From Nocardia huaxiensis (GTDB lineage Bacteria; Actinomycetota; Actinomycetes; Mycobacteriales; Mycobacteriaceae), in contig NZ_CP059399.1 of the NCBI RefSeq assembly GCF_013744875.1, forward strand, positions 6,138,001 to 6,202,000: DNA of 64,000 nucleotides. Reading direction: 5' to 3'. The notes below the pieces were generated by a model. The model ran no database searches. It worked only from the letters and a program-made list of their open reading frames with translations, and was not told the origin of the DNA. A program made the translations under genes and the position numbers. Below are positions 10,075-18,551 of this stretch, in pieces; within the stretch, counting starts at the first letter, position 1, and each line of letters opens with the position of its first letter.

Positions 10075-10280
10075 GCCCAGCGTCGCAGTACCTTTCACCC
10101 GTCCGGCCAGTCCGAACAGCTGAATTGACTCCAGAACAACGGCTTTCACCTCACGCCGGACCGCTGTGCGATGCCTCCCATCCACACCGCGTCCGGCGTG
10201 CCGTCTGTGACGGCCCGGTGCGCGCGAGGCAGAATCACCGGCGGCGGGCACGTGCCCGCGAGGGAACTCGGAGGCGATTC

Positions 10281-10907
10281 ATGCGAAGGCTCGGCGGGAC
10301 AATAGAACTCGGCACGGCTCGCGGTGAGCGGGCACGCCGCACCGCACGCGGCACCATGTCGCGCAGGGTGACGCGTGGCTCGGCGGCCGCGCTGCTGGCG
10401 GCCGCAATGCTCACGGGCGCAACCGGATTCGCAGCGGCGCAGGAGCCTGCCGCGCCGGCCACCCCCGCGCCCGTCTCGCCCGTGTCGCCCGCCGCACCGG
10501 CCCCCGCACCCGTGGCCGCCACCACCCAGGTCATCCTGACCACGCTGCCGAATGCCTGGCAGTCCCGCCTGGATCTCAAGCCGGTCCTCGAGGTGCTCTC
10601 CGACGGCACCGCGGTGAAGCGCGCCGACGGCGGCCCCCAGGAGGTCACCGGTACCGTCCCGAGCGCCGTACTCGCCACTGCCGCAGCCGATATCCGCGCC
10701 CTCGCAGCAGCGGACATGGGCACGCCCTCGGTCACTGACCAAGGCGCGATGATCCTCGACTTCATGCCCGCGCCCCCGGACCAGGAGGTGCACCTGATCG
10801 TCTACGCACCGGAATTCACCGAGGGCCTGACCGACGAGCAGCTGGCGGCGCGCGCGAAATTCGCCGAGCTCTACAACCGACTCCTGACCGCGTTCATCCC
10901 CGCCTAG
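10281..10907 (+). CDS. Secreted Ala/Pro-rich protein of unknown function
   Basis: 208 residues starting at ATG 10281, preceded by a strong GGAGG; ATG 10356 (MSRRVTRGS) is an alternative that would give a tighter signal peptide. The hydrophobic segment AAALLAAAMLTGATGFAAA ending before QEP looks like a cleavable signal. It is followed by an Ala-Pro linker and a compact domain of about 130 residues (TTQVILTTLPNAWQSRLDLK to FAELYNRLLTAFIPA). No catalytic motif is recognised. The stop codon lies inside a terminator hairpin. Confidence 0.75.
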   Translation: MRRLGGTIELGTARGERARRTARGTMSRRVTRGSAAALLAAAMLTGATGFAAAQEPAAPATPAPVSPVSPAAPAPAPVAATTQVILTTLPNAWQSRLDLKPVLEVLSDGTAVKRADGGPQEVTGTVPSAVLATAAADIRALAAADMGTPSVTDQGAMILDFMPAPPDQEVHLIVYAPEFTEGLTDEQLAARAKFAELYNRLLTAFIPA

Positions 10908-10929
10908 GCGCCGCGCCGCGGCGCCTAGG
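10903..10929 (+). terminator. Hairpin overlapping the stop codon
   Basis: CCTAGGCGCCGCG at 10903-10915 pairs with CGGCGCCTAGG ending at 10929, giving a 12-13 bp perfect stem with almost no loop. The stem includes the TAG stop of the secreted-protein gene. Confidence 0.6.
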
Positions 10930-10990
10930 ACACGTGAACGCGGGAACCTCTGCGGGACATCGAGCAGGCCCCATGACGAGCAGGTGCCGG

Positions 10991-11023
10991 TTCCCCGCGC
11001 GGTTGTGTGTACCGCACGGGGAA
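10991..11023 (-). terminator. Hairpin downstream of korB
   Basis: TTCCCCGCGCGGT (10991-11003) pairs with ACCGCACGGGGAA (11011-11023) apart from the central bases; the loop is 7 bases. It lies 14 bases past the korB stop, the expected place for a terminator of the kor operon. Confidence 0.6.
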
Positions 11024-11036
11024 CGGAAGCGAAAGG

Positions 11037-12116
11037 TCAGCCGACGGTCCAGGTTTCGCGGCCGGTGAGTAGCTCCTGAAGGGAGTCCCCGCTCACCGGT
11101 TTGCGTTCGGCGGCGGTGTCGAGCTGGGCGCGGACGCCGTCGTCGTAGGTGGGGCGGGTGACGCTGCGGAAAATGCCGGTCACGACGTGGGACAGGTCCT
11201 GATCGGAGAGGCGGGAGAGGGCGTAGGCGTATTCGGGGTCGTCGGCGTAGGCGTCGTGGACCATGATGTCGGAGTCGGCGACGGTGTCGGCGCGGACCAC
11301 GCGGAGGCCGAAACCCGAACGGACGACAGCGAATTCGCGGTCGGCGCCGAAGCGGATGGGTTCGCCGTGGCGCAGGCGGATGAGGTGGGATTCGGCGTTC
11401 TCGCGGCGGAGGGCGTCGAAGGAGCCGTCGTTGAAGATGGGGCAGTCCTGCAGGATCTCCACGAAGGAGGTGCCGCGGTGCTCGGCGGCGGCACGCAGCA
11501 CCTCGGTGAGGCCGGCGCGGTCGGAGTCCAAAGCCCGTGCGGCGAAGGTGGCTTCGGCGCCCAGGGCCACCGACAGGGTGTTGAACGGGTGGTCGATCGA
11601 GCCCATGGGGGTGGACTTGGTGATCTTGCCGGTTTCCGAGGTGGGTGAGTACTGGCCCTTGGTCAGACCGTAGATCCGGTTGTTGAACAACAGGATTGTC
11701 ATGTTCACATTGCGGCGCAGTGCGTGGATGAGGTGGTTGCCGCCGATGGACAGGGCATCACCGTCACCGGTCACCACCCAGACCGACAGGTCCGGACGCG
11801 TGACGGCCAGGCCGGTGGCAATGGCCGGGGCGCGGCCGTGGATGGAGTGGATTCCGTACGCCTCCAGGTAATACGGGAACCGGCTCGAGCAGCCGATGCC
11901 GGAGACGAACATGAGGTTCTCGCGCCGCAGGCCCAGATCGGCGAGGAAGCCGCGCACGGTGGCGAGGATGACGTAGTCGCCGCAGCCGGGGCACCAGCGC
12001 ACCTCCTGATCGGAGGTGTAATCCTTGGCCTTCTGCGGGCCGTCGGCGTGCGGCACGCCGGACAGCCCGGTGAGCCCCAGATCCGTTCCGACGAGCGGGT
12101 TTTCCATGATGGTCAT
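11037..12116 (-). CDS. korB: 2-oxoglutarate:ferredoxin oxidoreductase, beta subunit
   Basis: Thiamine-pyrophosphate-binding beta subunit of KorAB, which converts 2-oxoglutarate and CoA to succinyl-CoA with reduction of ferredoxin. About 359 residues. The N-terminus has WCPGCGDY (a conserved iron-sulfur ligand region), then GIGCSSRFPYY and the TPP motif GDGDALSIGGNHLIHALRRN. ATG 12116 overlaps the korA stop by one base; GTG 12119 would overlap by four. Either way the two genes are translationally coupled. Counterpart of M. tuberculosis Rv2454c. Confidence 0.95.
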   Translation of the reverse strand: MTIMENPLVGTDLGLTGLSGVPHADGPQKAKDYTSDQEVRWCPGCGDYVILATVRGFLADLGLRRENLMFVSGIGCSSRFPYYLEAYGIHSIHGRAPAIATGLAVTRPDLSVWVVTGDGDALSIGGNHLIHALRRNVNMTILLFNNRIYGLTKGQYSPTSETGKITKSTPMGSIDHPFNTLSVALGAEATFAARALDSDRAGLTEVLRAAAEHRGTSFVEILQDCPIFNDGSFDALRRENAESHLIRLRHGEPIRFGADREFAVVRSGFGLRVVRADTVADSDIMVHDAYADDPEYAYALSRLSDQDLSHVVTGIFRSVTRPTYDDGVRAQLDTAAERKPVSGDSLQELLTGRETWTVG

Positions 12117-14062
12117 CACTTACCCCCAGTGGTGCGGTAGGTCGCCCGCGCCCGCGCGGCGAAGGCCTTGCTCTGTTCCATCTCGGCGATGGAGCCGTCC
12201 AGGGCCGCGTCGATCACGCCGACCAGCTCCTGCGCGGAGAAGGCGGTTCCGGCGATCTTGGTCCAGGGTTGGACGTCCACCAGGTATTCGGCGCGCAGCA
12301 GCATGGCGAGCTGTCCATTGTTCATTTCGGGCGCGACGACCGTGCGATACCGGCGCAGCACCTCGCCGAGGTTGGCGGGGAACGGATTCAGATGCCGCAG
12401 ATGCGCCTGCGCGACCGGGACGCCCCGGCGGCGGGCGCGCCGGCAGGCCTCGCCGATCGGGCCGTAGGAGCTGCCCCAGCCGATGAGCAGCAGTTCGGCC
12501 CGGCCGTCGGGATCGTCGACCTCGAGATCGGGCACGGTGATGCCGTCGATCTTGGCCTGCCGCAAGCGAACCATGAGCTCGTGGTTGGCCGGTTCGTAGG
12601 AGATATTGCCGCTGCCGTCGGCCTTCTCCAGCCCGCCGATGCGGTGTGCGCGCCCCTTGGTGCCGGGCACGGCGAGCGGCCGCGCGAGCGTTTCGGGATC
12701 GCGGGCGTAGGGCTGGAATTCGTCGCCCTCTCCCCCATCGGCCTCGAATCCCGGCTCGATCCGCGGCATTTCGCTGACCTGTGGAATCGCCCACGGCTCG
12801 GAACCATTGGCGATGGCCCCGTCGGAGAGCAGCAGCACCGGCGTGCGATAGGTGAGCGCGATGCGCGCCGCTTCCACCGCGATGTCGAAACAGTCGGCGG
12901 GCGAACGCGGGGCGACCACCGCCACCGGCGATTCGCCATTGCGCCCGTAGAGCGCCTGGAGCAGATCGGCCTGTTCGGTCTTGGTGGGCAGACCCGTCGA
13001 CGGCCCGCCACGCTGCACGTCGACAATCACCATGGGCAGCTCGGTCATGACGGCCAGGCCGATGGCCTCGCTCTTGAGCGCCAGCCCCGGCCCGGAGGTG
13101 GAGGTGACACCGAGCGCGCCGCCCAGCGCCGCGCCCAATGCCGCACCGACACCGGCGATCTCGTCCTCGGCCTGGAAGGTCGTGACGCCGAAGTTCTTGT
13201 GCTTGCTCAGCTCGTGCAGGATGTCGGAGGCCGGGGTGATCGGATACGTCCCCAGGAACACCGGCAGCCCCGACAGCTGCCCGGCGGTGACGAGCCCGTA
13301 GGCGAGCGCGGTATTGCCGGTGATCTGCCGATAGGTTCCGGCCGGGAGTGTCGCGGGAGCGATCTCGTAGGTGGTGGCGAAGGATTCGGTCGTTTCGCCG
13401 TAATTCCAGCCCGCCCGGAATGCGAGGATATTTGCTTCGGCCACATCCGGTTTGGACGCGAACTTCTCCCGCATGAACTGTTCGGTGCCACCGATGGGCC
13501 GCCCGTACATGAAGGACAGCAATCCCAGCGCGAACATATTCTTGGCGCGCTGCCCGTCCTTTTTGCCCACACCGGTCGGTTCGGTCGCGGTGAGCGTCAG
13601 CGATGTCATGGGCACCCGGTGCACCACGAAATCGGACAGCGTGTCATCGGTGAGCGGATCACCGGTGTACCCGACCTTGGCCAGATTGCGCTTGCTGAAT
13701 TCGTCGGTATTGACGATGACCATGGCCCCGCGCGCCAGATCCTCCAGATTCGCCTTGAGCGCCGCGGGATTCATGGCCACCAGCACATCCGGCTGGTCGC
13801 CCGCGGTGAGGATGTCGTAGTCGGCGATCTGGATCTGGAAGGACGAGACGCCGGGCAGCGTGCCCTGGGGTGCGCGGATCTCGGCGGGGAAGTTGGGCTG
13901 CGTCGCAAGGTCGTTGCCGAAGGCCGCCGCCTCGTGGGTGAATCGATCACCGGTGAGCTGCATACCGTCACCGGAGTCGCCCGCGAAGCGAATTACGACT
14001 CTTTCCAATTTCTCTGCGGCAGGACTCTTTCCGGCCACAGAGTCGTCATGCTGCGAAACCAT
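12116..14062 (-). CDS. korA: 2-oxoglutarate:ferredoxin oxidoreductase, alpha subunit
   Basis: 648-residue fused gamma-alpha subunit (counterpart of Rv2455c). The gamma domain begins about VVIRFAGDSGDGMQLTGDRF. The alpha (pyrimidine-binding) domain has YPITPASDILHELSKH, QAEDEIAGVGAALGAALGG and TSTSGPGLALKSEA, typical of this family. In mycobacteria the enzyme supports a CO2-dependent variant of the TCA cycle and works with 2-oxoglutarate dehydrogenase. It is first in a two-gene operon with korB. GAGGAAG lies about 13 bases before ATG 14062. Confidence 0.95.
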   Translation of the reverse strand: MVSQHDDSVAGKSPAAEKLERVVIRFAGDSGDGMQLTGDRFTHEAAAFGNDLATQPNFPAEIRAPQGTLPGVSSFQIQIADYDILTAGDQPDVLVAMNPAALKANLEDLARGAMVIVNTDEFSKRNLAKVGYTGDPLTDDTLSDFVVHRVPMTSLTLTATEPTGVGKKDGQRAKNMFALGLLSFMYGRPIGGTEQFMREKFASKPDVAEANILAFRAGWNYGETTESFATTYEIAPATLPAGTYRQITGNTALAYGLVTAGQLSGLPVFLGTYPITPASDILHELSKHKNFGVTTFQAEDEIAGVGAALGAALGGALGVTSTSGPGLALKSEAIGLAVMTELPMVIVDVQRGGPSTGLPTKTEQADLLQALYGRNGESPVAVVAPRSPADCFDIAVEAARIALTYRTPVLLLSDGAIANGSEPWAIPQVSEMPRIEPGFEADGGEGDEFQPYARDPETLARPLAVPGTKGRAHRIGGLEKADGSGNISYEPANHELMVRLRQAKIDGITVPDLEVDDPDGRAELLLIGWGSSYGPIGEACRRARRRGVPVAQAHLRHLNPFPANLGEVLRRYRTVVAPEMNNGQLAMLLRAEYLVDVQPWTKIAGTAFSAQELVGVIDAALDGSIAEMEQSKAFAARARATYRTTGGK

Positions 14063-14169
14063 GCGCCTGCATCACTTCCTCGTCGCTGTGAGGTACCAAC
14101 GCCAAACTACTCCGCCATATTCGCGACACACCGCGAAGTTAGCGGTTGCACAAGAAATCTCGGCCGGTT

Positions 14170-15201
14170 TCAGGCGAAGAGAGCCAACTGCCGGTCGGTG
14201 GTGGTCGAGTCGGTGGCGCGTAGCTCCGGATTCTCTGGAACCCCGGCTTCGTCCGTCCGTTCTCGGTTCAAGCGGTATTTCTCCAGCAGCGGCTCGATGC
14301 GGCCGCGTAGCCACGCAGAATACTCCGGTGTAACCGAAGCTCCGCGACCATACAACTGTCGGTAGCGTCGCAGCAGCGCGGGGTGCTCTTCGGCGAGCCA
14401 GTTGAGGAACCAGCCGCGGGTGCTGCCGCGCAGATGCATGGGAAAGGCGGTGACGCTCGCGGCGCCGGCCTCGGCGATGGCGGCGAACAGCTCGTCCAGA
14501 TGCGCCTTGCTGTCGGTGAGATACGGAATGACCGGAGCCACCATGACATTCACGGCAAATCCGGCATCGGCGAGGGCGCGCACCAGGTCCAGCCGGGCGC
14601 GCGGCGACGGCGTGCCGGACTCCAGGCTCTTGTGCAACTCCTCGTCGAGGATGGCGATGGACACCGCCACGTGCACATCCACCTGCCGCGCGGCCTGCGT
14701 CAGCAGCGGCAGATCCCGGCGCAGCAGGGTGCCCTTGGTGAGAATCGAGAAGGGCGTACCGGATTCGGTGAGCGCGCCGATGATGCCGGGCATGAGCCGG
14801 TAGCGACCCTCGGCGCGCTGATAGGGATCCGTATTCGTGCCCAGCGCAACGGGTTCGCGGCGCCAGGAGCGCTTGTGCACCTCCCGGCGCAGCACCGCGG
14901 CGACATTGGTCTTGACGACGATCTGCGAGTCGAAATCGTCACCGGCGTCCAGGTCGAGGTACTCGTGCGTGCCGCGCGCGAAGCAGTAGCGGCACGCGTG
15001 CGAGCACCCGCGCATGGGATTGACGGTCCAGCCGAACGGCAGGCTCTCGCTCTCGACCTTGTTCAGCGCGGACTTGCACAACACCTCGTGAAAGGTGATG
15101 CCCTCGAACTCGGGTGTCTGTACGCTCCGTACGAAACCGGCACGTTCGAGCCCGGGCAGCGCGCCGTCATCGGCGTCCAGGGTCTGGCTTTGCCACCGCA
15201 C
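14170..15201 (-). CDS. Radical SAM protein of the SPL/Rv2578c type
   Basis: 343-residue radical S-adenosylmethionine protein related to spore photoproduct lyase-like enzymes and to M. tuberculosis Rv2578c. The [4Fe-4S] motif is C66-SHA-C70-RY-C73, inside RGCSHACRYCFARGTHEYLD. Further family blocks are VALGTNTDPYQRAEGRY, SILTKGTLLRRDLPL and HLRGSTRGWFLNWL. GTG 15201 gives VRWQSQ, matching the N-terminus of the mycobacterial homologue; GTG 15204 is adjacent. An SOS-type box sits 9 bases upstream, consistent with DNA-damage induction. The reaction is unknown; a nucleic-acid repair role is suggested by family and regulation. Confidence 0.9.
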   Translation of the reverse strand: MRWQSQTLDADDGALPGLERAGFVRSVQTPEFEGITFHEVLCKSALNKVESESLPFGWTVNPMRGCSHACRYCFARGTHEYLDLDAGDDFDSQIVVKTNVAAVLRREVHKRSWRREPVALGTNTDPYQRAEGRYRLMPGIIGALTESGTPFSILTKGTLLRRDLPLLTQAARQVDVHVAVSIAILDEELHKSLESGTPSPRARLDLVRALADAGFAVNVMVAPVIPYLTDSKAHLDELFAAIAEAGAASVTAFPMHLRGSTRGWFLNWLAEEHPALLRRYRQLYGRGASVTPEYSAWLRGRIEPLLEKYRLNRERTDEAGVPENPELRATDSTTTDRQLALFA

Positions 15202-15209
15202 CACCCAAG

Positions 15210-15225
15210 TCGAACATGTGTTCTA
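15210..15225. promoter_or_regulatory. LexA (SOS) box upstream of the radical SAM gene
   Basis: TCGAACATGTGTTCTA contains the actinobacterial SOS-box core GAAC-N4-GTTC with the consensus TC on the left and TA instead of GA on the right. It lies 9-24 bases before the start codon of the radical SAM gene, a typical LexA operator position. Confidence 0.8.
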
Positions 15226-15261
15226 CCCGAAGTCAAGCGGACACGGGCGAGTTCGCGCGTG

Positions 15262-16251
15262 TCAGGCGATCTTGAGTACTTCCGGCTTGGTGGTCAGCCC
15301 GTTGTAGAAGGCCACCAGATCCCGCACGGTCTCCGCGGCCGGACGCGGCTGGTAGCCGAGTTCCGTTGCGGCCTTGGCGTGTTCGACGACCGGCGCGGAC
15401 AGCAGCGCGCCCATGGACGCCTTGGACAGCTTGTCGGTGCCGAAGGCGCGCCCGGCGGGCTCGAGCACCGGCAGCAGCGCCGAGATCACCTTGGGCGGAA
15501 TCGCGAAGGCGGGCTTGAGTTTTCCGTTCACCTCGGCCGCGAGGCGGGTGGCCTCGAACAGGTTCACGTATTCGCCGCCGAGCAGGTAGTTCTCGCCGGT
15601 CTTGCCGCGTTCGCCGGCCAGGATCAGGCCCTTGGCCACATCGCGCACGTCGACCAGGTCGAAGCTGCCGCCGATCATGACGGGCACGCGGCCGCGCGCG
15701 GCATCCCAGAGCACCTTGTTGATGCGCGAGTCGCTGTAGTCGATCGGGCCGTACACACCGGTCGGATTACAGATGACGGCGTCGAGGCCCTCGTCGATCA
15801 CCTTGCGCAGCTCGACCTCGCCCTGGAACTTGGAGCGGTCGTAGACCGGCAGCTCCGGGTCGATGGAGCGGACCGTGCGCTCGTTGATCCGCCCGCCGCA
15901 GGTGTACTGGTTGAACGCGTGGATCGAGCTGGTGTGCACCATGCGCCGCACGCCCACCTCGCGCGCCGCCTCGGCCACGGTCCGCACACCCTGGGTGTTG
16001 ACCCGCCAGGCCAGATCGTTCTTGTGCGCGAGGGTGATCAGCGCGACCAGGTGGTAGACCACCTCGGCGCCGTCGAGCACCTTGCGCATGGACTCGGGAT
16101 CCAGCACGTCGCCGCTGACCCAGGTGACACCTGGCTGATTGGTGGTGGGCCGGACGCGATCGATGGCGGTAACCTCGTGACCGCGATCCGTGAGCTGGCG
16201 AAGCAGATTGGTGCCAAGGAACCCGGCAGCGCCGGTGACTGCGACCTTCAT
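15262..16251 (-). CDS. NAD-dependent epimerase/dehydratase (extended SDR, possible steroid dehydrogenase)
   Basis: 329-residue extended short-chain dehydrogenase. The nucleotide motif is TGAAGFLGTNLL near the N-terminus, the catalytic pair is YDRSK at about residue 144, and HTSSIHAFN supplies the serine. This domain layout is shared by sugar epimerases, dihydroflavonol reductases and 3-beta-hydroxysteroid dehydrogenases. Two KstR-type palindromes lie immediately upstream of ATG 16251, which makes a steroid or sterol-linked substrate the better guess. No ribosome binding site is obvious. Divergent from the EspC-like operon. Confidence 0.82.
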   Translation of the reverse strand: MKVAVTGAAGFLGTNLLRQLTDRGHEVTAIDRVRPTTNQPGVTWVSGDVLDPESMRKVLDGAEVVYHLVALITLAHKNDLAWRVNTQGVRTVAEAAREVGVRRMVHTSSIHAFNQYTCGGRINERTVRSIDPELPVYDRSKFQGEVELRKVIDEGLDAVICNPTGVYGPIDYSDSRINKVLWDAARGRVPVMIGGSFDLVDVRDVAKGLILAGERGKTGENYLLGGEYVNLFEATRLAAEVNGKLKPAFAIPPKVISALLPVLEPAGRAFGTDKLSKASMGALLSAPVVEHAKAATELGYQPRPAAETVRDLVAFYNGLTTKPEVLKIA

Positions 16252-16264
16252 GAGTTGAAGAATA

Positions 16265-16295
16265 TAGAACTTGTTCTAATTTGCAACACGTTCCA
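16265..16295. promoter_or_regulatory. Tandem KstR-type operators
   Basis: Two sites matching the KstR consensus TnnAACnnGTTnnA stand three bases apart: TAGAACTTGTTCTA (16265-16278, perfect in both arms) and TGCAACACGTTCCA (16282-16295). They are 14-44 bases upstream of the SDR start codon. KstR is the TetR-family repressor of sterol catabolism in mycolate actinobacteria. Confidence 0.78.
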
Positions 16296-16329
16296 GTTTA
16301 GGGGTGCGAGAGCAAGCCGACATGGGGTG

Positions 16330-16352
16330 CTGGACGTCCAGTGGGATATATT
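16330..16352 (+). promoter_or_regulatory. Palindrome and -10 element before the EspC-like operon
   Basis: A perfect 12-bp palindrome CTGGACGTCCAG (16330-16341) stands five bases ahead of a good -10 hexamer TATATT (16347-16352), about 40 bases before the EspC-like start codon. It overlaps the expected -35/-10 spacer, so a repressor site is plausible. The binding protein is unknown. Confidence 0.45.
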
Positions 16353-16390
16353 CGGCACCGCATGTCCACGACGATTTTGGGGGGCACCTG

Positions 16391-16702
16391 ATGGCGAACG
16401 AACTGTCGCTCGAGGGCGATGAGATCCGGGCCGGGGCGACGACCATCAATACACTGGCCGGCGACATCGCCGGCGCGGCCAATGGCAACACCTTGGCCAG
16501 CATCACCAGCATGACGCCCGTGTTCGGGATCATCGGCGCCGACTTCCTGGCCAGCTTCGCGGTGGCGGAACTGTTGCACGACAAGGACATCAACGCCTTG
16601 GCCGCCAAGTTCACCAAACTCAGCGAGGCCGCCAACACCACCGTGACGGCCGTCGAAACCCAGGACACCTCGCTGGCGACACAGATCGGAGCCAAGGGAT
16701 GA
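16391..16702 (+). CDS. EspC-like type VII secretion-associated small protein
   Basis: 103-residue all-helical-looking protein starting at ATG 16391 after a G-rich binding site. The pattern (MANELSLEGDEIRAGATTINTLAGDIAGAA to the C-terminal LSEAANTT) resembles the EspC/DUF2580 class of short ESX-1-associated substrates. There is no WXG motif, a hydrophobic centre and no signal peptide. Its stop overlaps the start of the next gene (ATGA), as for substrate pairs made together. No ESX ATPase or channel gene is in the window, so any secretion machine would be encoded elsewhere. Assignment to the family is by pattern only. Confidence 0.6.
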   Translation: MANELSLEGDEIRAGATTINTLAGDIAGAANGNTLASITSMTPVFGIIGADFLASFAVAELLHDKDINALAAKFTKLSEAANTTVTAVETQDTSLATQIGAKG

Positions 16703-18291
16703 AACCGCTCGACTCCGGTGTGATCGGCGTATCCACCCCCTCCACCCCCGCCTCCGGCCCGCTGACCACCGGCCCCGATCTGCGCGCCGGCGGTTCCAAT
16801 GCCTTCGTCGACCTGCAGGTGGGCCAGCTGCCCGAGGATATGGAGCCCGTCGAGGCTCCCGCCTTCGTGCTGTCCCGCAAGGAGTTCGAGCAGAACGGCT
16901 CGGCCATCGGCGGCGGTATGCCGACCGGGCTCGGCGGCGGCAACTCCGACAACACCTATGCGGCCTCGGTGCTCGACGGTGCGGTCACGCCGGTCGTCTC
17001 CGGCGCGAACACCGTGTTCGCCGGGGCGACGACGGCACTCACCAATGCCCAGACCGCCGTCACCAACGCGCAGACCGCGGTGAACAATATTCCGGCCTCC
17101 CTCGATGCCGCACAGACCGCGCTGCTGCAGGCCGCCTCGAACGGAATCACCATCCCGACGGTGTCGACCGAATCGCTCGATACCGCGCTGCAGAGCCTGG
17201 GCCTGTCCTCGGTCACCGATCTGACCAGCCTGTTCACGCCGTTCCAGGAGATGCTGAGCAGCTTCGGCTCCGGCATTCTGAGCAGTATCAATCCGGCGAC
17301 ACTGCTGAGCCAGGGCTCCACCATCATTCAGACCGCGCTGTCCACCGGCAGCAGTGTGCTGTCGAATTTCTCGTCGGTCTGGAGCGGTGATTCCTCCACC
17401 TCGGCACAGACCACCGGGCAGCAGGCGGTGACCACCGGCGAGACCACCGCGCAGAACGGTTTGGATCTCTCGTCCATCACCGAGCAGGCGGCCGCGGCGG
17501 TCCAGACCGGCAATATTCAGCTCACCGGCATCGTGCAGGCGTTCCTCGCGGAGGCGGCGACGCTGGTTCCGCTCGCGGTGACCCCGGTCGGCCAGACCGC
17601 GCTCATCGCCTCGGCCACCACGCATCTCACTGAGGCGGCCACCGTGGTCAACACCACCCGCGGCACCCTCGCCGGGTACACCGGCCAGGTGAACACGATC
17701 ATCAGTCAGCTGCTGGGCACCAACAACATCAGCGCCTCCGAGGTCAGCCAGGCACTGGTGTCCAGCGGTGAGGATCTGCTGACGGGTGCGCAGTCGCTGC
17801 TGTCGAACACCACCGACGACACGACCACGAACACCAACAATACGAACACCGGAACCAACCCGGTCGACACCACCACGACCACCGACGACGACACCACTGC
17901 GGCCGGCGCGGGCGGTGGCGGAGGCGGCGGGGGTGGCGGCGGCTACGGCGGTGGCGGCCTGACCTCCACGCCGGGCGGCCCGGGTTCCTCGGTGCCGGGT
18001 GGCACGCTCTCCGGAGCCACCTCCCCGTTCGGTGCGGGTACCACGGCCGCGAGCTCCGGCATGGGCACGACCGGTTCGGGCTTCATGGGTTCCCCCGCCG
18101 CGGGCGCCCGTGGCGGTGCGGGCGGCACCGACTCCGAGTTCGCCCGCAATGTCGAGCTGGTCAATGAGGAGAACACGCGCGAGCTGCTCGGCGATGTGCC
18201 GAAGACGGTGCCGGACGGCGTGATCGGCGGCCGCTTCGCCAGTGCCGGAGCCCCCGCGGAGGGCACGCCGGAGAACCCGCCGCGCACCTGA
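16699..18291 (+). CDS. Large Ala/Thr/Gly-rich protein coupled to the EspC-like gene
   Basis: 530 residues, no known catalytic motif. Residues about 95-150 are repetitive (TNAQTAVTNAQTAVNNI), suggesting long amphipathic helices. The middle is Ala/Thr/Ser-rich. About residues 375-400 are Thr/Asn/Asp-rich (DDTTTNTNNTNT), followed by an unbroken glycine tract and a Gly/Ser-rich region. A conserved-looking C-terminal peptide ends it (EFARNVELVNEENTRELL ... GGRFAS). ATG 16699 overlaps the EspC-like stop by four bases. The pair resembles EspC/EspA- or EspE-type substrate couples, so it is probably exported, but this is inference. Confidence 0.65.
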   Translation: MKPLDSGVIGVSTPSTPASGPLTTGPDLRAGGSNAFVDLQVGQLPEDMEPVEAPAFVLSRKEFEQNGSAIGGGMPTGLGGGNSDNTYAASVLDGAVTPVVSGANTVFAGATTALTNAQTAVTNAQTAVNNIPASLDAAQTALLQAASNGITIPTVSTESLDTALQSLGLSSVTDLTSLFTPFQEMLSSFGSGILSSINPATLLSQGSTIIQTALSTGSSVLSNFSSVWSGDSSTSAQTTGQQAVTTGETTAQNGLDLSSITEQAAAAVQTGNIQLTGIVQAFLAEAATLVPLAVTPVGQTALIASATTHLTEAATVVNTTRGTLAGYTGQVNTIISQLLGTNNISASEVSQALVSSGEDLLTGAQSLLSNTTDDTTTNTNNTNTGTNPVDTTTTTDDDTTAAGAGGGGGGGGGGGYGGGGLTSTPGGPGSSVPGGTLSGATSPFGAGTTAASSGMGTTGSGFMGSPAAGARGGAGGTDSEFARNVELVNEENTRELLGDVPKTVPDGVIGGRFASAGAPAEGTPENPPRT

Positions 18292-18305
18292 TCGCCCGAG
18301 CTCCA

Positions 18306-18336
18306 CGGCGGCAGTCGGATCTTCCGGCTGCCGCCG
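18306..18336 (+). terminator. Hairpin after the EspC-like operon
   Basis: CGGCGGCAG (18306-18314) and CTGCCGCCG (18328-18336) form a stem that continues through a G-T wobble and four more pairs to a three-base loop. It is 15 bases after the stop codon. Confidence 0.65.
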
Positions 18337-18415
18337 TTCGCATTGTCCGGCAACGGGATTCCGGGTGCGCTGTGCTGCCGAGGGTGTCATCGATACCGGG
18401 GACCTTCGAAGCAGT

Positions 18416-18458
18416 GATGCCGCGGTGACCGGGCGGGTATCCCGGTCACCGCGGCATC
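18416..18458. terminator. 18-bp perfect inverted repeat between convergent genes
   Basis: GATGCCGCGGTGACCGGG (18416-18433) is exactly complementary to 18441-18458, with a 7-base loop. It is the longest perfect stem noticed in the window and lies between the convergent EspC-like operon and the SDR gene, so a terminator or roadblock is the simplest reading. There is no T-tract. Confidence 0.55.
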
Positions 18459-18551
18459 GTGGAGGCCGAGAGCGGCTGTACACCCCGCGGGCTCGACCAC
18501 CGTTCGTGGCGCCGGTCGTGCCGGGCGCGCTGAAACGGAAGACGGTGTGGA

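Noticed and set aside
12269..14365. 698-codon plus-strand frame opposite korA
   Set aside because: Shadow of korA; no start signal or recognisable domain.
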